The notes: a model not told the origin generated them from the sequence alone. A DNA stretch of 64,000 nucleotides from Sediminibacterium goheungense (GCF_004361915.1 NZ_SNWP01000010.1:124001-188000), one strand, 5' to 3'. Positions 43,346-51,522 are shown, counted from the first letter of the stretch. A program made the numbers and translations.

Positions 43346-43893
43346 AGCCATTTCAGCTTCATCATTGCTTCATAAATCGGGCCGAGTTGGACGCCGTGTT
43401 GTATTTTGTTTTCGCGGAGTAACTGGAGGAATTCATTTTTTGAAAAGAGCAAGACATCGATATCTTCAAAAGCATCAAAGTTTTTCTTTTCGCCCGGTAC
43501 TGCATTTTTGGCGAGATAAAAATAAGCCGTGTTATCGTTGATGGCAGGGTTCGGAGCCAGCTTGCATAGAAACTCCACTTCTGTGGAATGATACCCTGTT
43601 TCTTCCTGCATTTCGCGGATAGCGGCCTGCATAGGGTCTTCATCTTTATCCATCACACCACCCGGTAATTCAAACGTAACCTGGTCAACGGGGTAACGAT
43701 ATTGCCTTACCATTACAATTTGCTCATCGGGTGTTACCACCACAATATTGGCCCAGTTGGGCAGTTCAACAATATAGTAAGGTTCAATCACCCTGCCATC
43801 CGGAAAACGGCAGGAGTCGGCCCTGAGGTTGAGCCATCTGTCACCATATACTTTTCGGGAACTTAGTTTTTCCCAGCGGAGCTCTCTCATCAT
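43336..43893 (-). CDS. NUDIX hydrolase, ADP-ribose pyrophosphatase type
   Basis: 185 residues. The NUDIX box matches GX5EX7REUXEEXGU (GGVMDKDEDPMQAAIREMQEET, then GY), preceded by VRQYRYPVDQVTFELPGG as in ADP-ribose/sugar-nucleotide pyrophosphatases. It cleaves a nucleoside diphosphate linked to X in the cytoplasm. Its start is immediately adjacent to the stop of the upstream YfiT-like gene (43894), so they are translationally coupled. The tail (KWLGA) includes repeat bases. Confidence 0.88.
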   Translation of the reverse strand: MMRELRWEKLSSRKVYGDRWLNLRADSCRFPDGRVIEPYYIVELPNWANIVVVTPDEQIVMVRQYRYPVDQVTFELPGGVMDKDEDPMQAAIREMQEETGYHSTEVEFLCKLAPNPAINDNTAYFYLAKNAVPGEKKNFDAFEDIDVLLFSKNEFLQLLRENKIQHGVQLGPIYEAMMKLKWLGA

Positions 43894-44421
43894 TTACCAT
43901 CCTTTATTGGCACGCAAGGTAGTAATATGCGCGGTATGGTGCCGGCCATGCCATGCATACAATCCCAGCAAGAACCAAAGTGTCATTTCACGTCCATGCT
44001 CCGGATGTGTCACTTTTCTTTCCCATTGTTCGGGTGTAAGGTCTTTAATGGTAGCCAGCATACGTTGGTGCAACGCATGTAACAGGGTTAGTGATACATT
44101 AATGGGAACGGTATCAATATCAGCCAGTTTCACCCATTCATTTTCATCATAGGGTTTAATGGTAGGATTGTCTTCTGTTAACCCCAGCCTGAAACGGATA
44201 TAGGCATTCATATGGCTGTCAGCAATATGATGTACCAACTGCTGAACCGTCCACCCACCCTCACGGTAAGGTGTATGGAGCTGCGCAGCATCCAGGTTTA
44301 GAATGGCACGCTCTACTTCTTCAGGTAAAAACTGAATATCGGCCAGCCATTCTTTTTTCTGCTGTTCAGAATAGGGTTGCGGCTGGTACTTGCCAATGGG
44401 GTATCGTGGGTCTGTCGTCAT
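43894..44421 (-). CDS. Bacillithiol transferase, YfiT/BstA-like DinB-fold protein
   Basis: 175 residues with a DinB four-helix fold. The metal-binding His residues are in QLVHHIADSHMNAY and in GLYAWHGRHHTAHI, as in YfiT-like hydrolases and bacillithiol S-transferases. The start PRYPIGKYQP is characteristic of YfiT. It probably conjugates bacillithiol to electrophiles. The ATG is directly followed, on the minus strand upstream side, by a heptamer array beginning at 44422. Coupled to the NUDIX gene. Confidence 0.85.
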   Translation of the reverse strand: MTTDPRYPIGKYQPQPYSEQQKKEWLADIQFLPEEVERAILNLDAAQLHTPYREGGWTVQQLVHHIADSHMNAYIRFRLGLTEDNPTIKPYDENEWVKLADIDTVPINVSLTLLHALHQRMLATIKDLTPEQWERKVTHPEHGREMTLWFLLGLYAWHGRHHTAHITTLRANKGW

Positions 44422-44456
44422 AGTGAGTAGTCAGTAGTGAGTAGTGAGTAATGATG
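44422..44456. repeat. Heptamer array AGTGAGT abutting the YfiT start codon
   Basis: AGTGAGT, AGTCAGT, AGTGAGT twice and AATGATG. Read on the gene strand, the last word ends exactly at the ATG. Complement of the array at 44548-44624. Confidence 0.9.
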
Positions 44457-44470
44457 ATATGTTTTTTTGT

Positions 44471-44512
44471 GAATGGTCAATTGTGAATTGTCAATGGCGA
44501 ATGGTCAATATA
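44471..44512. repeat. Heptamer array GAATGGT/CAATTGT (6 units)
   Basis: GAATGGT, CAATTGT, GAATTGT, CAATGGC, GAATGGT and CAATATA in register, complementary to the second half of 44548-44624. Confidence 0.85.
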
Positions 44513-44547
44513 AAATGAATGATGTAAGATACAATATCTTTAACACT

Positions 44548-44624
44548 CACTACTGACTACTCACTACTCACTACTCACTCTTCTTCATTCACCATTCACA
44601 ATTGACAATTGACAATTCACGCCC
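44548..44624. repeat. Eleven-unit inverted heptamer array overlapping the ABC ATPase stop
   Basis: CACTACT, GACTACT, CACTACT twice, CACTCTT, CTTCATT, CACCATT, CACAATT, GACAATT twice and CACGCCC. The ABC ATPase stop (complement of 44617-44619) spans the last two units. Confidence 0.9.
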
Positions 44625-45381
44625 CTTCACGCAACGCATGCCCCGTAAGCTGTATAAACACATCTTCCAGGTTTGCTTTTTTCACTTCTTTGGGTTTTTC
44701 AAAACCGCTGGCTACCAGCTCATCGATGAGTTTATCGGGTGAGTTAAGGGCAATGATATGTCCTTTGTCTACAATCGCCACACGATCGCACAATATCTCG
44801 GCTTCATCCATATAGTGTGTGGTAATAATCACCGTAGTTCCTTTATCCCTTATCTGCCGTATTAAATCCCAGAGATTTCTTCTCGCCTGCGGATCAAGAC
44901 CGGTAGTAGGTTCATCTAAAAAAATAATACGGGGTTCATTGATGAGTGTGGTGGCAATAGAGAAACGTTGTTTTTGTCCGCCACTCAATTCCTTGAATTT
45001 CGATCTGGCCTTATCACGCAGGTTCACCGTATCCAATAATGCCAATGGATCTATAGAGCGGTTATACAAACCCGCAAACAGTTCCAGCAACTCCGTAAGA
45101 TTAAGTCCGGGATAGTAGCCGGAAGTCTGCAACTGCACCCCAATGATCTTTTTTATTTCATTGGGTTCCTTATCAAGATCAAACCCACCTACCCATATTT
45201 CACCACTTGTTTTTTCACGGAGGGTTTCAATAATTTCCAGTGTGGTAGATTTACCTGCACCATTCGGTCCTAACAACCCAAATATCTCCCCTTCCAGCAC
45301 TTCAAAGCTGAGTCCTTTCACCGCAGTGAAATCACCATATTTCTTGTGCAGGTTGTTAACTTTTATAATCGGCTTCGACAT
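44617..45381 (-). CDS. ABC transporter ATP-binding protein (no partner permease visible)
   Basis: 254 residues. Walker A is GPNGAGKSTT (about 38-47), the ABC signature LSGGQKQRFSIA, Walker B IIFLDEPTTGLD and the H-loop ITTHYMDEAEI. The pattern VNNLHKKYGDFTAVKGLSFEV and the length fit DrrA/ABC-2-type exporter ATPases. No permease gene lies next to it in this window; the neighbours are an unknown secreted protein and YfiT. The stop codon falls in an intergenic array. Confidence 0.9.
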   Translation of the reverse strand: MSKPIIKVNNLHKKYGDFTAVKGLSFEVLEGEIFGLLGPNGAGKSTTLEIIETLREKTSGEIWVGGFDLDKEPNEIKKIIGVQLQTSGYYPGLNLTELLELFAGLYNRSIDPLALLDTVNLRDKARSKFKELSGGQKQRFSIATTLINEPRIIFLDEPTTGLDPQARRNLWDLIRQIRDKGTTVIITTHYMDEAEILCDRVAIVDKGHIIALNSPDKLIDELVASGFEKPKEVKKANLEDVFIQLTGHALREGA

Positions 45382-45383
45382 AC

Positions 45384-45869
45384 TCAGAATTTATATACCA
45401 ATCCGGCCTGTTTATCGGCCAACCCGATACCCAGTGATGCCTTGTTATGGCGCTGGTTAAATAAGGTAACGGCTGTATACAGCTGCCGCTGGCTCTGTAA
45501 AATTAAGGCACCGCTGGTAATGGTAGCCACAAAACCTCCACCTATCAGTCCCCAACCCAGTCCTTTCTGGTTATCGTTGGATGATACCCTGCTGATACCA
45601 AAAATCAAGGCAAAACTGCCTACAACACCCAATACCTGTCCTGTTATTTTATTGGATTGGTGCTTTTCGTACAGATCAATCAACTGCTGATCACGGGTAC
45701 GATAAAACAATTGCATAAACTCTTTACTACCCCTGTATAAAGTATCGCGGTAAAGAATACTATTGGGTTTGGGATTGGTAAGATAGTGCATGCGTCCGGG
45801 CTCAAGCCGCTGCTGCGCCGACAGACCCTGAAAAAATAGTAACCCAAATAAAACAAAAACAATTCTCAT
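45384..45869 (-). CDS. Hypothetical exported protein with two hydrophobic segments
   Basis: About 161 residues from the second ATG (MRIVFVLFGLLFFQGLSAQ), which gives a clear signal peptide. The mature part has KHQSNKITGQVLGVVGSFALIFGISRV and GLGWGLIGGGFVATITSGALIL (two membrane-like segments) and a soluble tail. The gene begins 2 bp before the ABC ATPase gene (same strand), suggesting an operon. Not recognisably an ABC-2 permease: it is too short and has only two mature membrane-like segments. Function unknown. Confidence 0.6.
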   Translation of the reverse strand: MRIVFVLFGLLFFQGLSAQQRLEPGRMHYLTNPKPNSILYRDTLYRGSKEFMQLFYRTRDQQLIDLYEKHQSNKITGQVLGVVGSFALIFGISRVSSNDNQKGLGWGLIGGGFVATITSGALILQSQRQLYTAVTLFNQRHNKASLGIGLADKQAGLVYKF

Positions 45870-45878
45870 ACAAGGAGT

Positions 45879-45920
45879 CAATAATGAATAAGGAATGTAG
45901 AATAATGAATGATGAAGTTA
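45879..45920. repeat. Heptamer array GAATAAG/GAATGTA (6 units)
   Basis: CAATAAT, GAATAAG, GAATGTA, GAATAAT, GAATGAT and GAAGTTA, 10 bases upstream of the exported-protein ATG. Complement at 45933-45960. Confidence 0.78.
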
Positions 45921-45932
45921 GTAAAAAAACAC

Positions 45933-45960
45933 TTCGTTATTCTTTATTCTTCATTAGGAT
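45933..45960. repeat. Inverted heptamer words (TTCGTTA, TTCTTTA, TTCTTCA)
   Basis: Four words in register complementary in style to 45879-45920. Confidence 0.65.
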
Positions 45961-46006
45961 AAGGAAGAATAATACCCAATCCTTCCTATTAAAGGCTTCT
46001 CTCCGT

Positions 46007-46036
46007 TTACTTTTTTTTCTTGATAAAAAAAAGTAA
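46007..46036. terminator. Perfect 12-bp A/T-rich inverted repeat
   Basis: TTACTTTTTTTT (46007-46018) pairs with AAAAAAAAGTAA (46025-46036), loop CTTGAT. It could be a terminator-like hairpin or the head of a repeat element. Confidence 0.6.
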
Positions 46037-46441
46037 CAAAAAAATCAAGGCTTCAGAAAAAAAGCTAAAATTCATCTCATTACGCTACAATGGATGAAGT
46101 CTAAAGCCCAGCCTTAATCTATTTATTGAGCAAATCAATATTTTATCTTTTGCAAATAGCCCGACACATCCATTGCTTAACGCTTCATTCCATGAATTTC
46201 TTAACGCTTTTTTTCTAAGGCCGGAATAAGCATCTGTTTAATAGCATATCTGGCATTATTCTACCTACTACTTCATTCATTGGCATATTTTGCTCTTTAT
46301 AGATTAAAATAGAAAGACACAAAAACGAACATAAACCCATCAAAATAATAATTTTAAATCAGTCCTGTGGACGGGGCCATGCGGCCTGGGAGCAACAAAC
46401 AGTTTTGAACAGTCGCCTGATCAGTTTTAATGGTCAATACG

Positions 46442-47455
46442 TCATTCCTGATTTAGATAGCTTTCCAGCTCCGCCATCATTTCGCTGCTGCCGATAAACA
46501 AGGGTGTACGCTGGTGTAATTCGGTAGGCTGAATATCGAGAATGCGTTCTTTACCATTGGTAGCTTTACCGCCAGCCACTTCGAGTATAAACGCAAAAGG
46601 ATTGGCTTCATACAGCAACCTCAGTTTGCCTTTGGGCTTATCGGTAGTACCGGGATACATAAAAATGCCGCCTTTAATGAGGTTTCTATGCACATCGGCC
46701 ACCATACTGCCAATATAACGCTGTGTATACGGACCACCAGTTTCCTTTGTTTTACGCTGACAGCCATCGATGTATTTCCTGACATTGATATCGTACTGGA
46801 AAAAGTTGCCATGGTTAACTGAATAAAACTTACCTGATGGCGGACATTTAATATCCGGATGACTCAAACAAAACTCTCCGATAGATGGGTCGAGTGTAAA
46901 TCCGTTCACCCCTCTTCTGGTGGCATATACAAACATGGTACTGGAACCATAAATAACATAACCCGCTGCTACCTGACGGTTACCGGGTTGTAAAAAATCT
47001 TCTTTCACACAGGGCTTACCTCTTTCACTCACGCGGCGATATACACTGAAAATGGTACCGATCGAAACATTCACATCAATATTACCACTACCATCCAGCG
47101 GATCGAACATCACCACATATTTACTCTGGTTACTCACTTCATCATCAAACACTACAAAATCATCCAACTCTTCACTACCAATACCTGCACAACTGATACC
47201 ATGCTGCAGCACACCCATAAACTGGTTATTGGCATAGATGTCAAGCTTCTTTACATCTTCACCCTGCACATTAATGGTACCCGCATCTCCCAGTATATCT
47301 ACCAGTCCGGCCTTATTCACTTCTACATTCACACGTTTGGCCGCCAGACCAATATCACGAAGCAAACTACTCAGTTCACCCGTAGCAGTAGGAAATTGTC
47401 TTAATTGTTGTAATGTAAATTCATCGAGTGTAAGAATTCTTCTGTTGACAGTCAT
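46442..47455 (-). CDS. fbp: Fructose-1,6-bisphosphatase, class 1
   Basis: About 337 residues from ATG 47455; the longer frame upstream consists of repeat-encoded residues (FQIFKFSNFQI) and is rejected. Motifs include FVVFDDEVSNQSKYVVMFDPLDGSGNIDVNVSIGTIFSVY (metal and substrate binding) and VADVHRNLIKGGIFMYPG. It dephosphorylates fructose 1,6-bisphosphate in gluconeogenesis. A period-8 array starts 31 bases upstream. Confidence 0.93.
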   Translation of the reverse strand: MTVNRRILTLDEFTLQQLRQFPTATGELSSLLRDIGLAAKRVNVEVNKAGLVDILGDAGTINVQGEDVKKLDIYANNQFMGVLQHGISCAGIGSEELDDFVVFDDEVSNQSKYVVMFDPLDGSGNIDVNVSIGTIFSVYRRVSERGKPCVKEDFLQPGNRQVAAGYVIYGSSTMFVYATRRGVNGFTLDPSIGEFCLSHPDIKCPPSGKFYSVNHGNFFQYDINVRKYIDGCQRKTKETGGPYTQRYIGSMVADVHRNLIKGGIFMYPGTTDKPKGKLRLLYEANPFAFILEVAGGKATNGKERILDIQPTELHQRTPLFIGSSEMMAELESYLNQE

Positions 47456-47485
47456 AGCAGGGCGATCGTTTGAACGAAGGTATTT

Positions 47486-47521
47486 AATTTGGAAATTTGA
47501 AAATTTGAAAATTTGGAAATG
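47486..47521. repeat. Octamer array AATTTGGA/AATTTGAA
   Basis: AATTTGGA, AATTTGAA twice, AATTTGGA and AATG in strict 8-nt register. Complement words at 47568-47616. Confidence 0.88.
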
Positions 47522-47567
47522 AAGCAAACTTTAAGTGTGTAATTGTTACATATTAAGCATACCACAC

Positions 47568-47616
47568 TCATTTCCAATCCGCCTTAGGCGGATCAAATCA
47601 CCTAATTTCCAAATTA
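47568..47616. repeat. Octamer words with embedded GGCGGAT palindrome, overlapping the CAP stop
   Basis: Contains the 17-bp palindrome ATCCGCC-TTA-GGCGGAT at 47577-47593. A 31-nt segment (47568-47598) is the exact reverse complement of 50048-50078. The end overlaps the TAA stop of the CAP gene (47614-47616). Confidence 0.88.
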
Positions 47617-48111
47617 GCGCAGCATAAAAAGCTGCGTGAAAAAAATAACACCCTTCTTATCCTGATACACGCCTATTCCTGTGAGGGTGTAATTGCCTTC
47701 GATATTTTTTTTGTGACCGGGACTGTTGAGCCAGCCATCTACCACTTCTTTGGCTGATAGTTGACCGTAAGCCACATTTTCAGCAGCGGCACGCATGGTA
47801 CCTGCTGTTTTGGAAATGGTGGCAATACGTTCCTCAAAGCCATTGTGACTGAAGGCTGTTTTTTTCAGTGCCATATTCTTACTGTGCAGTGCAGCCTGTT
47901 GATCGGCTATATCAAGTGAAGACAATGCATTCAGTCCTTTCTTTTTCCGGTAAGCATTTATATGGTACAGAATATCTGTTGCCATATCGGCTGCATTAAA
48001 AACAACTTCTCTTTCGGGCTTGTTATCTGAAGCAGGTGTTATATTTCTTGTACAGGAAAAAAGCAAAACAGGCATCAGCAATCCCAATAAAAAACTACTT
48101 CTTTTAACCAT
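47614..48111 (-). CDS. CAP-domain (SCP-like) lipoprotein
   Basis: 165 residues with a lipobox (LLFSC, Cys20) and a CAP domain: ILYHINAYRKKKGLNALSSLDI, HSKNMALKKTAFSHNGFEERI, AAENVAYGQLSAKEVVDGWLNSPGHKKNI and the C-terminal TLTGIGVYQDKKGVIFFTQLF. The His/Glu positions of the CAP cavity are present. Surface or periplasmic lipoprotein of uncertain function (possibly lipid or wall binding). The stop codon touches an octamer array. Confidence 0.85.
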   Translation of the reverse strand: MVKRSSFLLGLLMPVLLFSCTRNITPASDNKPEREVVFNAADMATDILYHINAYRKKKGLNALSSLDIADQQAALHSKNMALKKTAFSHNGFEERIATISKTAGTMRAAAENVAYGQLSAKEVVDGWLNSPGHKKNIEGNYTLTGIGVYQDKKGVIFFTQLFMLR

Positions 48112-48164
48112 GATCTATCTATTTATTTTTATGCTACCCTTCGCCTCCTCAGCGTTCCCATATT

Positions 48165-48245
48165 CGCTGCGATCGGATTCCTAACGTCATCCTGGCGAAG
48201 GAAGGAACCGCAGAGAACATAAGTGCGCAGAGATTACGCAGGGAT
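48165..48245. repeat. Dispersed repeat with GTCATCCTGGCGAAGG and CGCAGAGAAC words (copy 1)
   Basis: An element of about 80 bp also present at 60409-60480 and 60908-60975, plus shorter copies at 61000-61045 (inverted) and 62824-62870. It starts with a GATCGGATT(T/C)CTAACGTCATCC word and ends in CGCAGG. No coding content. Confidence 0.8.
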
Positions 48246-48399
48246 ATTTGCTGATAAGAATGCAACAACTGTACCAAATACAAATACTACCATTTTAGTG
48301 ATGTAAAAAAGTACCGGCAGCATTCCTTATGCAACTACACTGCTAAGTAACCCAAAACCGCTAACTTAGAAGTTTACAGCAACGTTAAAATTAACTACC

Positions 48400-50040
48400 A
48401 TGAATAAACGCAACCTGGGTATCAGTTTACTGGCAATGGCTGCATTTTCAGCCTGTTCAACGGGCTTTGACCCGGAAGATGGTCTGGCAGCATTTAATGC
48501 CGACAGTCTCAAGCACCATGTAAGTATACTGGCATCCGATTCCTTTATGGGTCGAAAGCCTTTTACAGAAGGTGAAACCAAAACCATCGACTATCTCACC
48601 ACTCAGTTTGCGGCCGCCGGTCTTGAACCCGGTAATGGCAATAGTTTTATCCAGGATGTGCCGATGGTGAGCCTGCTGGCAAAAGCCGATCCATCCATGC
48701 AGGTAACAGGCGCCAAAGGTTCTTTCCAACTCAAGGCTTTTGATGATTATATCGTATGGACCGATAAAGTAGATTCCCTGCAAACACTCGATAAATCTGA
48801 ACTGGTATTTGCCGGTTATGGCGTAGTTGCACCGGAATACAACTGGAACGATTATGAAGGGCTCGATGTAAAAGGAAAAGTAGTGATGGTAATGGTAAAC
48901 GATCCCGGTTTCTGGGTAGGTGATACGAGTTTATTCAAAGGCAAAAGCATGACCTACTATGGCCGTTGGACCTATAAATTTGAAGAAGCTGCCCGTCAGG
49001 GTGCCAAAGCCTGTCTGATTATACACAATACCGCAGCAGCCAGCTATCCATTCAGCGTACAACAAAATAGTTTCAACACTTCACGTCTGCAACTCGACAC
49101 AAGAGGTATGGATGTAAAACACTGTGACATGATTGGATGGGTAACAGAAAAAACCGCTAACCGTTTATTCAGTGCCGCGGGCTTCGATTCTACCTTACTC
49201 AAAAAAGCGAATACACCCGGTTTTAAAGCCGTACCACTCAACCTGAATGTTTCTACCGGCATGAAAGTACAGGCTACCTATAAAAAATCATACAATGTCA
49301 TCGGCAAAATCACAGGCACCAAAAGACCCGATGAAGTAATTATCTACACTGCGCATTGGGATCACCTGGGTATCGGTCGCCCCGATGCTACCGGCGATTC
49401 TATTTATAATGGCGCGCTCGATAATGCCACAGGTACTGCTGGTTTATTTGAACTCATCCGTGCCTTCAAAAGCATGAAGAAACAACCGGAAAGAACTGTG
49501 GTGTTCCTGGCTGTTACAGCAGAGGAACAGGGGCTGCTCGGCTCTGCTTATTATGCGCAAAACCCGGTGTATCCTGCTGATAAAACAGTAGCCAATATTA
49601 ACATGGATGGACTCAACCGCTTTGAACCCACAAAAGATATTGTGATTGTAGGCGAAGGCCAATCTGATCTGGAAGATTACCTGAAAGAAGCCGTAGAGCG
49701 AACCGGTGGTTATATTTCCTATGATTCGCATCCCGAAGCTGGTTATTATTATCGTTCCGACCATTTCAATTTTGCCAAAGCCGGTATCCCAGCACTCTAT
49801 GTAAGCACAGGAATTGATGTAATTAACAAAGGCAAGGCATTCGGACAAAAACTGGAAGATGACTATACCGATAAAAACTATCACCAGCCATCAGACAGCT
49901 ACGATCCGACAACCTGGACCATGAATGGTGCCATCAACGACTTAAAATGGTTATTTCAGGTAGGCAAAAAATTATCCTTCGAAACCCATATGCCCAAATG
50001 GAAAGCGGGATCGGAGTTCAAGGCGAAGAGGGAGAAATAA
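48400..50040 (+). CDS. M28 family metallopeptidase with PA domain, lipoprotein
   Basis: 546 residues with a lipoprotein signal (AAFSAC, Cys19). A PA-type insert with SELVFAGYGVVAPEYNWNDYEGLDVKGKVVMV (residues 120-190) is followed by the M28 zinc site: HWDHLGIG, GALDNATGTAGLFEL, VTAEEQGLLGS, INMDGLN and YRSDHFNFAKAGIPALYVSTG. It is likely a cell-surface or periplasmic aminopeptidase. Followed directly by an octamer array, with no gap after the TAA. Confidence 0.9.
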   Translation: MNKRNLGISLLAMAAFSACSTGFDPEDGLAAFNADSLKHHVSILASDSFMGRKPFTEGETKTIDYLTTQFAAAGLEPGNGNSFIQDVPMVSLLAKADPSMQVTGAKGSFQLKAFDDYIVWTDKVDSLQTLDKSELVFAGYGVVAPEYNWNDYEGLDVKGKVVMVMVNDPGFWVGDTSLFKGKSMTYYGRWTYKFEEAARQGAKACLIIHNTAAASYPFSVQQNSFNTSRLQLDTRGMDVKHCDMIGWVTEKTANRLFSAAGFDSTLLKKANTPGFKAVPLNLNVSTGMKVQATYKKSYNVIGKITGTKRPDEVIIYTAHWDHLGIGRPDATGDSIYNGALDNATGTAGLFELIRAFKSMKKQPERTVVFLAVTAEEQGLLGSAYYAQNPVYPADKTVANINMDGLNRFEPTKDIVIVGEGQSDLEDYLKEAVERTGGYISYDSHPEAGYYYRSDHFNFAKAGIPALYVSTGIDVINKGKAFGQKLEDDYTDKNYHQPSDSYDPTTWTMNGAINDLKWLFQVGKKLSFETHMPKWKAGSEFKAKREK

Positions 50041-50096
50041 TTTGAAAATTTGATCCGCCTAAGGCGGATTGGAAATGAATTAATTTGGAAATGAAG
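50041..50096. repeat. Octamer words with GGCGGAT palindrome, downstream of the M28 gene
   Basis: The 31-nt stretch 50048-50078 is identical, in inverted orientation, to 47568-47598, including the palindrome ATCCGCC-TAA-GGCGGAT at 50053-50069. Flanked by AATTTGGA-type octamers. Confidence 0.88.
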
Positions 50097-50151
50097 GCTT
50101 TGCTGTTTTAAGGTTGCTATTTACAAGTGATTTTAAAAGATAAAAAGGTTT

Positions 50152-50191
50152 TCATTTCCAAATTTCCAAATTACCTCATTTCCAAATTTTC
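50152..50191. repeat. Octamer array TCATTTCC/AAATTTCC
   Basis: TCATTTCC, AAATTTCC, AAATTACC, TCATTTCC and AAATTTTC in 8-nt register, complementary to 50041-50096. It ends 5 bases before the -7 box of the aspartate kinase gene. Confidence 0.87.
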
Positions 50192-50196
50192 TCCTT

Positions 50197-50205
50197 TAGT
50201 TTTGC
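50197..50205 (+). promoter_or_regulatory. -7 box TAGTTTTGC of lysC
   Basis: An exact TAnnTTTGC match, 19 bases upstream of the ATG. The region where a -33 box should lie is repeat sequence, so the array may contribute upstream contacts. No clear TTTG is found. Confidence 0.5.
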
Positions 50206-50223
50206 ATCTAAGAATAACAGCAC

Positions 50224-51489
50224 ATGAAAGTATTTAAGTTTGGTGGAGCGAGTGTGAATAGTGTGGAGCGTATTAAGAACCTGACGGGTATTGTGAAGCA
50301 GTATCAGGGCGAGCAGTTAGTGATCATTATTTCGGCCATGGGCAAAACCACCAATGCACTGGAAAAAGTGGTGGAAGCTTTTTATGCCGGAAAGAAAGAG
50401 GAAGCATTGCAGCTTTTTGAAATCATCAAAAACCAACACCTTACTACCGCCAAATATTTACTGGTTACCCATTACAATGCCTGTGCCGCACAACTGAATG
50501 ATTTTTTTACAGAAGTAGAATGGCTCTTACACGATAAACCCGTTCGCGAATTTGATTATTATTATGATCAGGTGGTATGTGCCGGTGAATTATTGAGCAC
50601 CTGTATCATCAGTCATTACCTGAACCAGGAAAAAATACCGAACCAGTGGGCAGATGTGCGCGATATCATCCGCACCGATGACCATTTCAGAGACGCGGGT
50701 ATCGACTGGCACTATACCACTGAAAAAGCAACACAGTGCTGGGCATCCGTAACAGCCAGTCATAACATCCTCATCACACAGGGTTTTATCGGATCTACCG
50801 ACGAAAACGAAAGCACCACACTGGGCAGAGAAGGCAGTGATTATACCGCTGCTCTTTTTGCCAATATACTCAATGCTGAAAGTGTAACCATCTGGAAAGA
50901 TGTGGAAGGTGTAATGAATGCCGACCCCAAAAAATTTCCGGATGCGCAGCTCATCAGTGAACTCAATTTTAATGAAGTGATCGAAATGGCGTTTTATGGC
51001 GCACAGGTCATTCACCCTAAAACCATCAAACCTTTACAGAACAAGGGTATACCCATGTATGTAAAATGTTTTCTCGATCCTTCCTTACCCGGCACCGTTA
51101 TTCATAAAAAGAATGTAAAGAACCTGCCTCCTATTATTGTTGTCAAAGAAAATCAGCTGCTGGTACACCTGAACAGCCGCGACTTTTCTTTTATGGGCGA
51201 AGCACCCATGCAGCAACTGTACAGCATTTTTGCAGAGGCCCGCGTACGTCCCAACCTCATACAAACCGGCGCCATCGGCGTTCAGATCTGTATGGACGAC
51301 AAGCAGGATAAAACAGAACAGTTTGCCTCAATGGCCAGCACACTCTTCGATGTGCAATTGGAAAAAAACCTCCAGCTCCTTACCATCCGCCACTACAACG
51401 AACCCCTCGTAGCTACCATGCTCGAAGGAAAAGAAGTTATTTTAACGCAGAAAACGAAGGAAACAGTGCAGATAATTTTTAAAATTTGA
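50224..51489 (+). CDS. lysC: Aspartate kinase, monofunctional
   Basis: 421 residues. The catalytic N-terminus is VFKFGGASVNSVERIKNL, with further motifs FIGSTDENESTTLGREGSDYTAALFANIL and VWKDVEGVMNADPKKFPDAQLISELNFNEVIEMAFYGAQVIHPKTIKPL. The C-terminal ACT-like part extends from about residue 300. It starts the Asp-derived amino-acid pathway (Lys/Thr/Met). No lysine riboswitch is seen. The TGA stop (51487-51489) lies inside an octamer array. Confidence 0.92.
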   Translation: MKVFKFGGASVNSVERIKNLTGIVKQYQGEQLVIIISAMGKTTNALEKVVEAFYAGKKEEALQLFEIIKNQHLTTAKYLLVTHYNACAAQLNDFFTEVEWLLHDKPVREFDYYYDQVVCAGELLSTCIISHYLNQEKIPNQWADVRDIIRTDDHFRDAGIDWHYTTEKATQCWASVTASHNILITQGFIGSTDENESTTLGREGSDYTAALFANILNAESVTIWKDVEGVMNADPKKFPDAQLISELNFNEVIEMAFYGAQVIHPKTIKPLQNKGIPMYVKCFLDPSLPGTVIHKKNVKNLPPIIVVKENQLLVHLNSRDFSFMGEAPMQQLYSIFAEARVRPNLIQTGAIGVQICMDDKQDKTEQFASMASTLFDVQLEKNLQLLTIRHYNEPLVATMLEGKEVILTQKTKETVQIIFKI

Positions 51490-51522
51490 AAATTAGTTAA
51501 TTTGAAAATTTGAAAATGAAAG
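51483..51522. repeat. Octamer array AATTTGAA overlapping the lysC stop
   Basis: AATTTGAA, AATTAGTT, AATTTGAA twice and AATGAAAG in 8-nt register. Contains the TGA of lysC (51487-51489). Complement at 51587-51626. Confidence 0.88.

Larger units (their letters stand above)
45882..46441. other. 560-bp gene-free region: heptamer array pair plus degenerate repeat element
   Basis: The first 80 bases are an opposing heptamer pair. The block 46003-46220 contains the hairpin at 46007-46036 and A/T-rich text (GTAACAAAAAAATCAAGG and GGATGAAGTCTAAAGCC are recognisable words) that looks like a decayed repeat rather than a gene. I see no convincing coding frame. The final 100 bases before the fbp stop are unique sequence. 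No insertion-sequence transposase is present. Confidence 0.6.

Noticed and set aside
46007..46036. Origin or partition site
   Set aside because: It is only an A/T-rich hairpin; no DnaA boxes, ParB sites or replication genes nearby beyond dnaE and topoisomerase IV.
47456..47527. Longer N-terminus of fructose-1,6-bisphosphatase
   Set aside because: The upstream residues are encoded by AATTTGAA-type octamers; the ATG at 47455 fits the family start.
50100..50224. Lysine riboswitch upstream of lysC
   Set aside because: The leader after the predicted start is only about 13 bases, and the rest is octamer arrays; no aptamer fold is recognisable.
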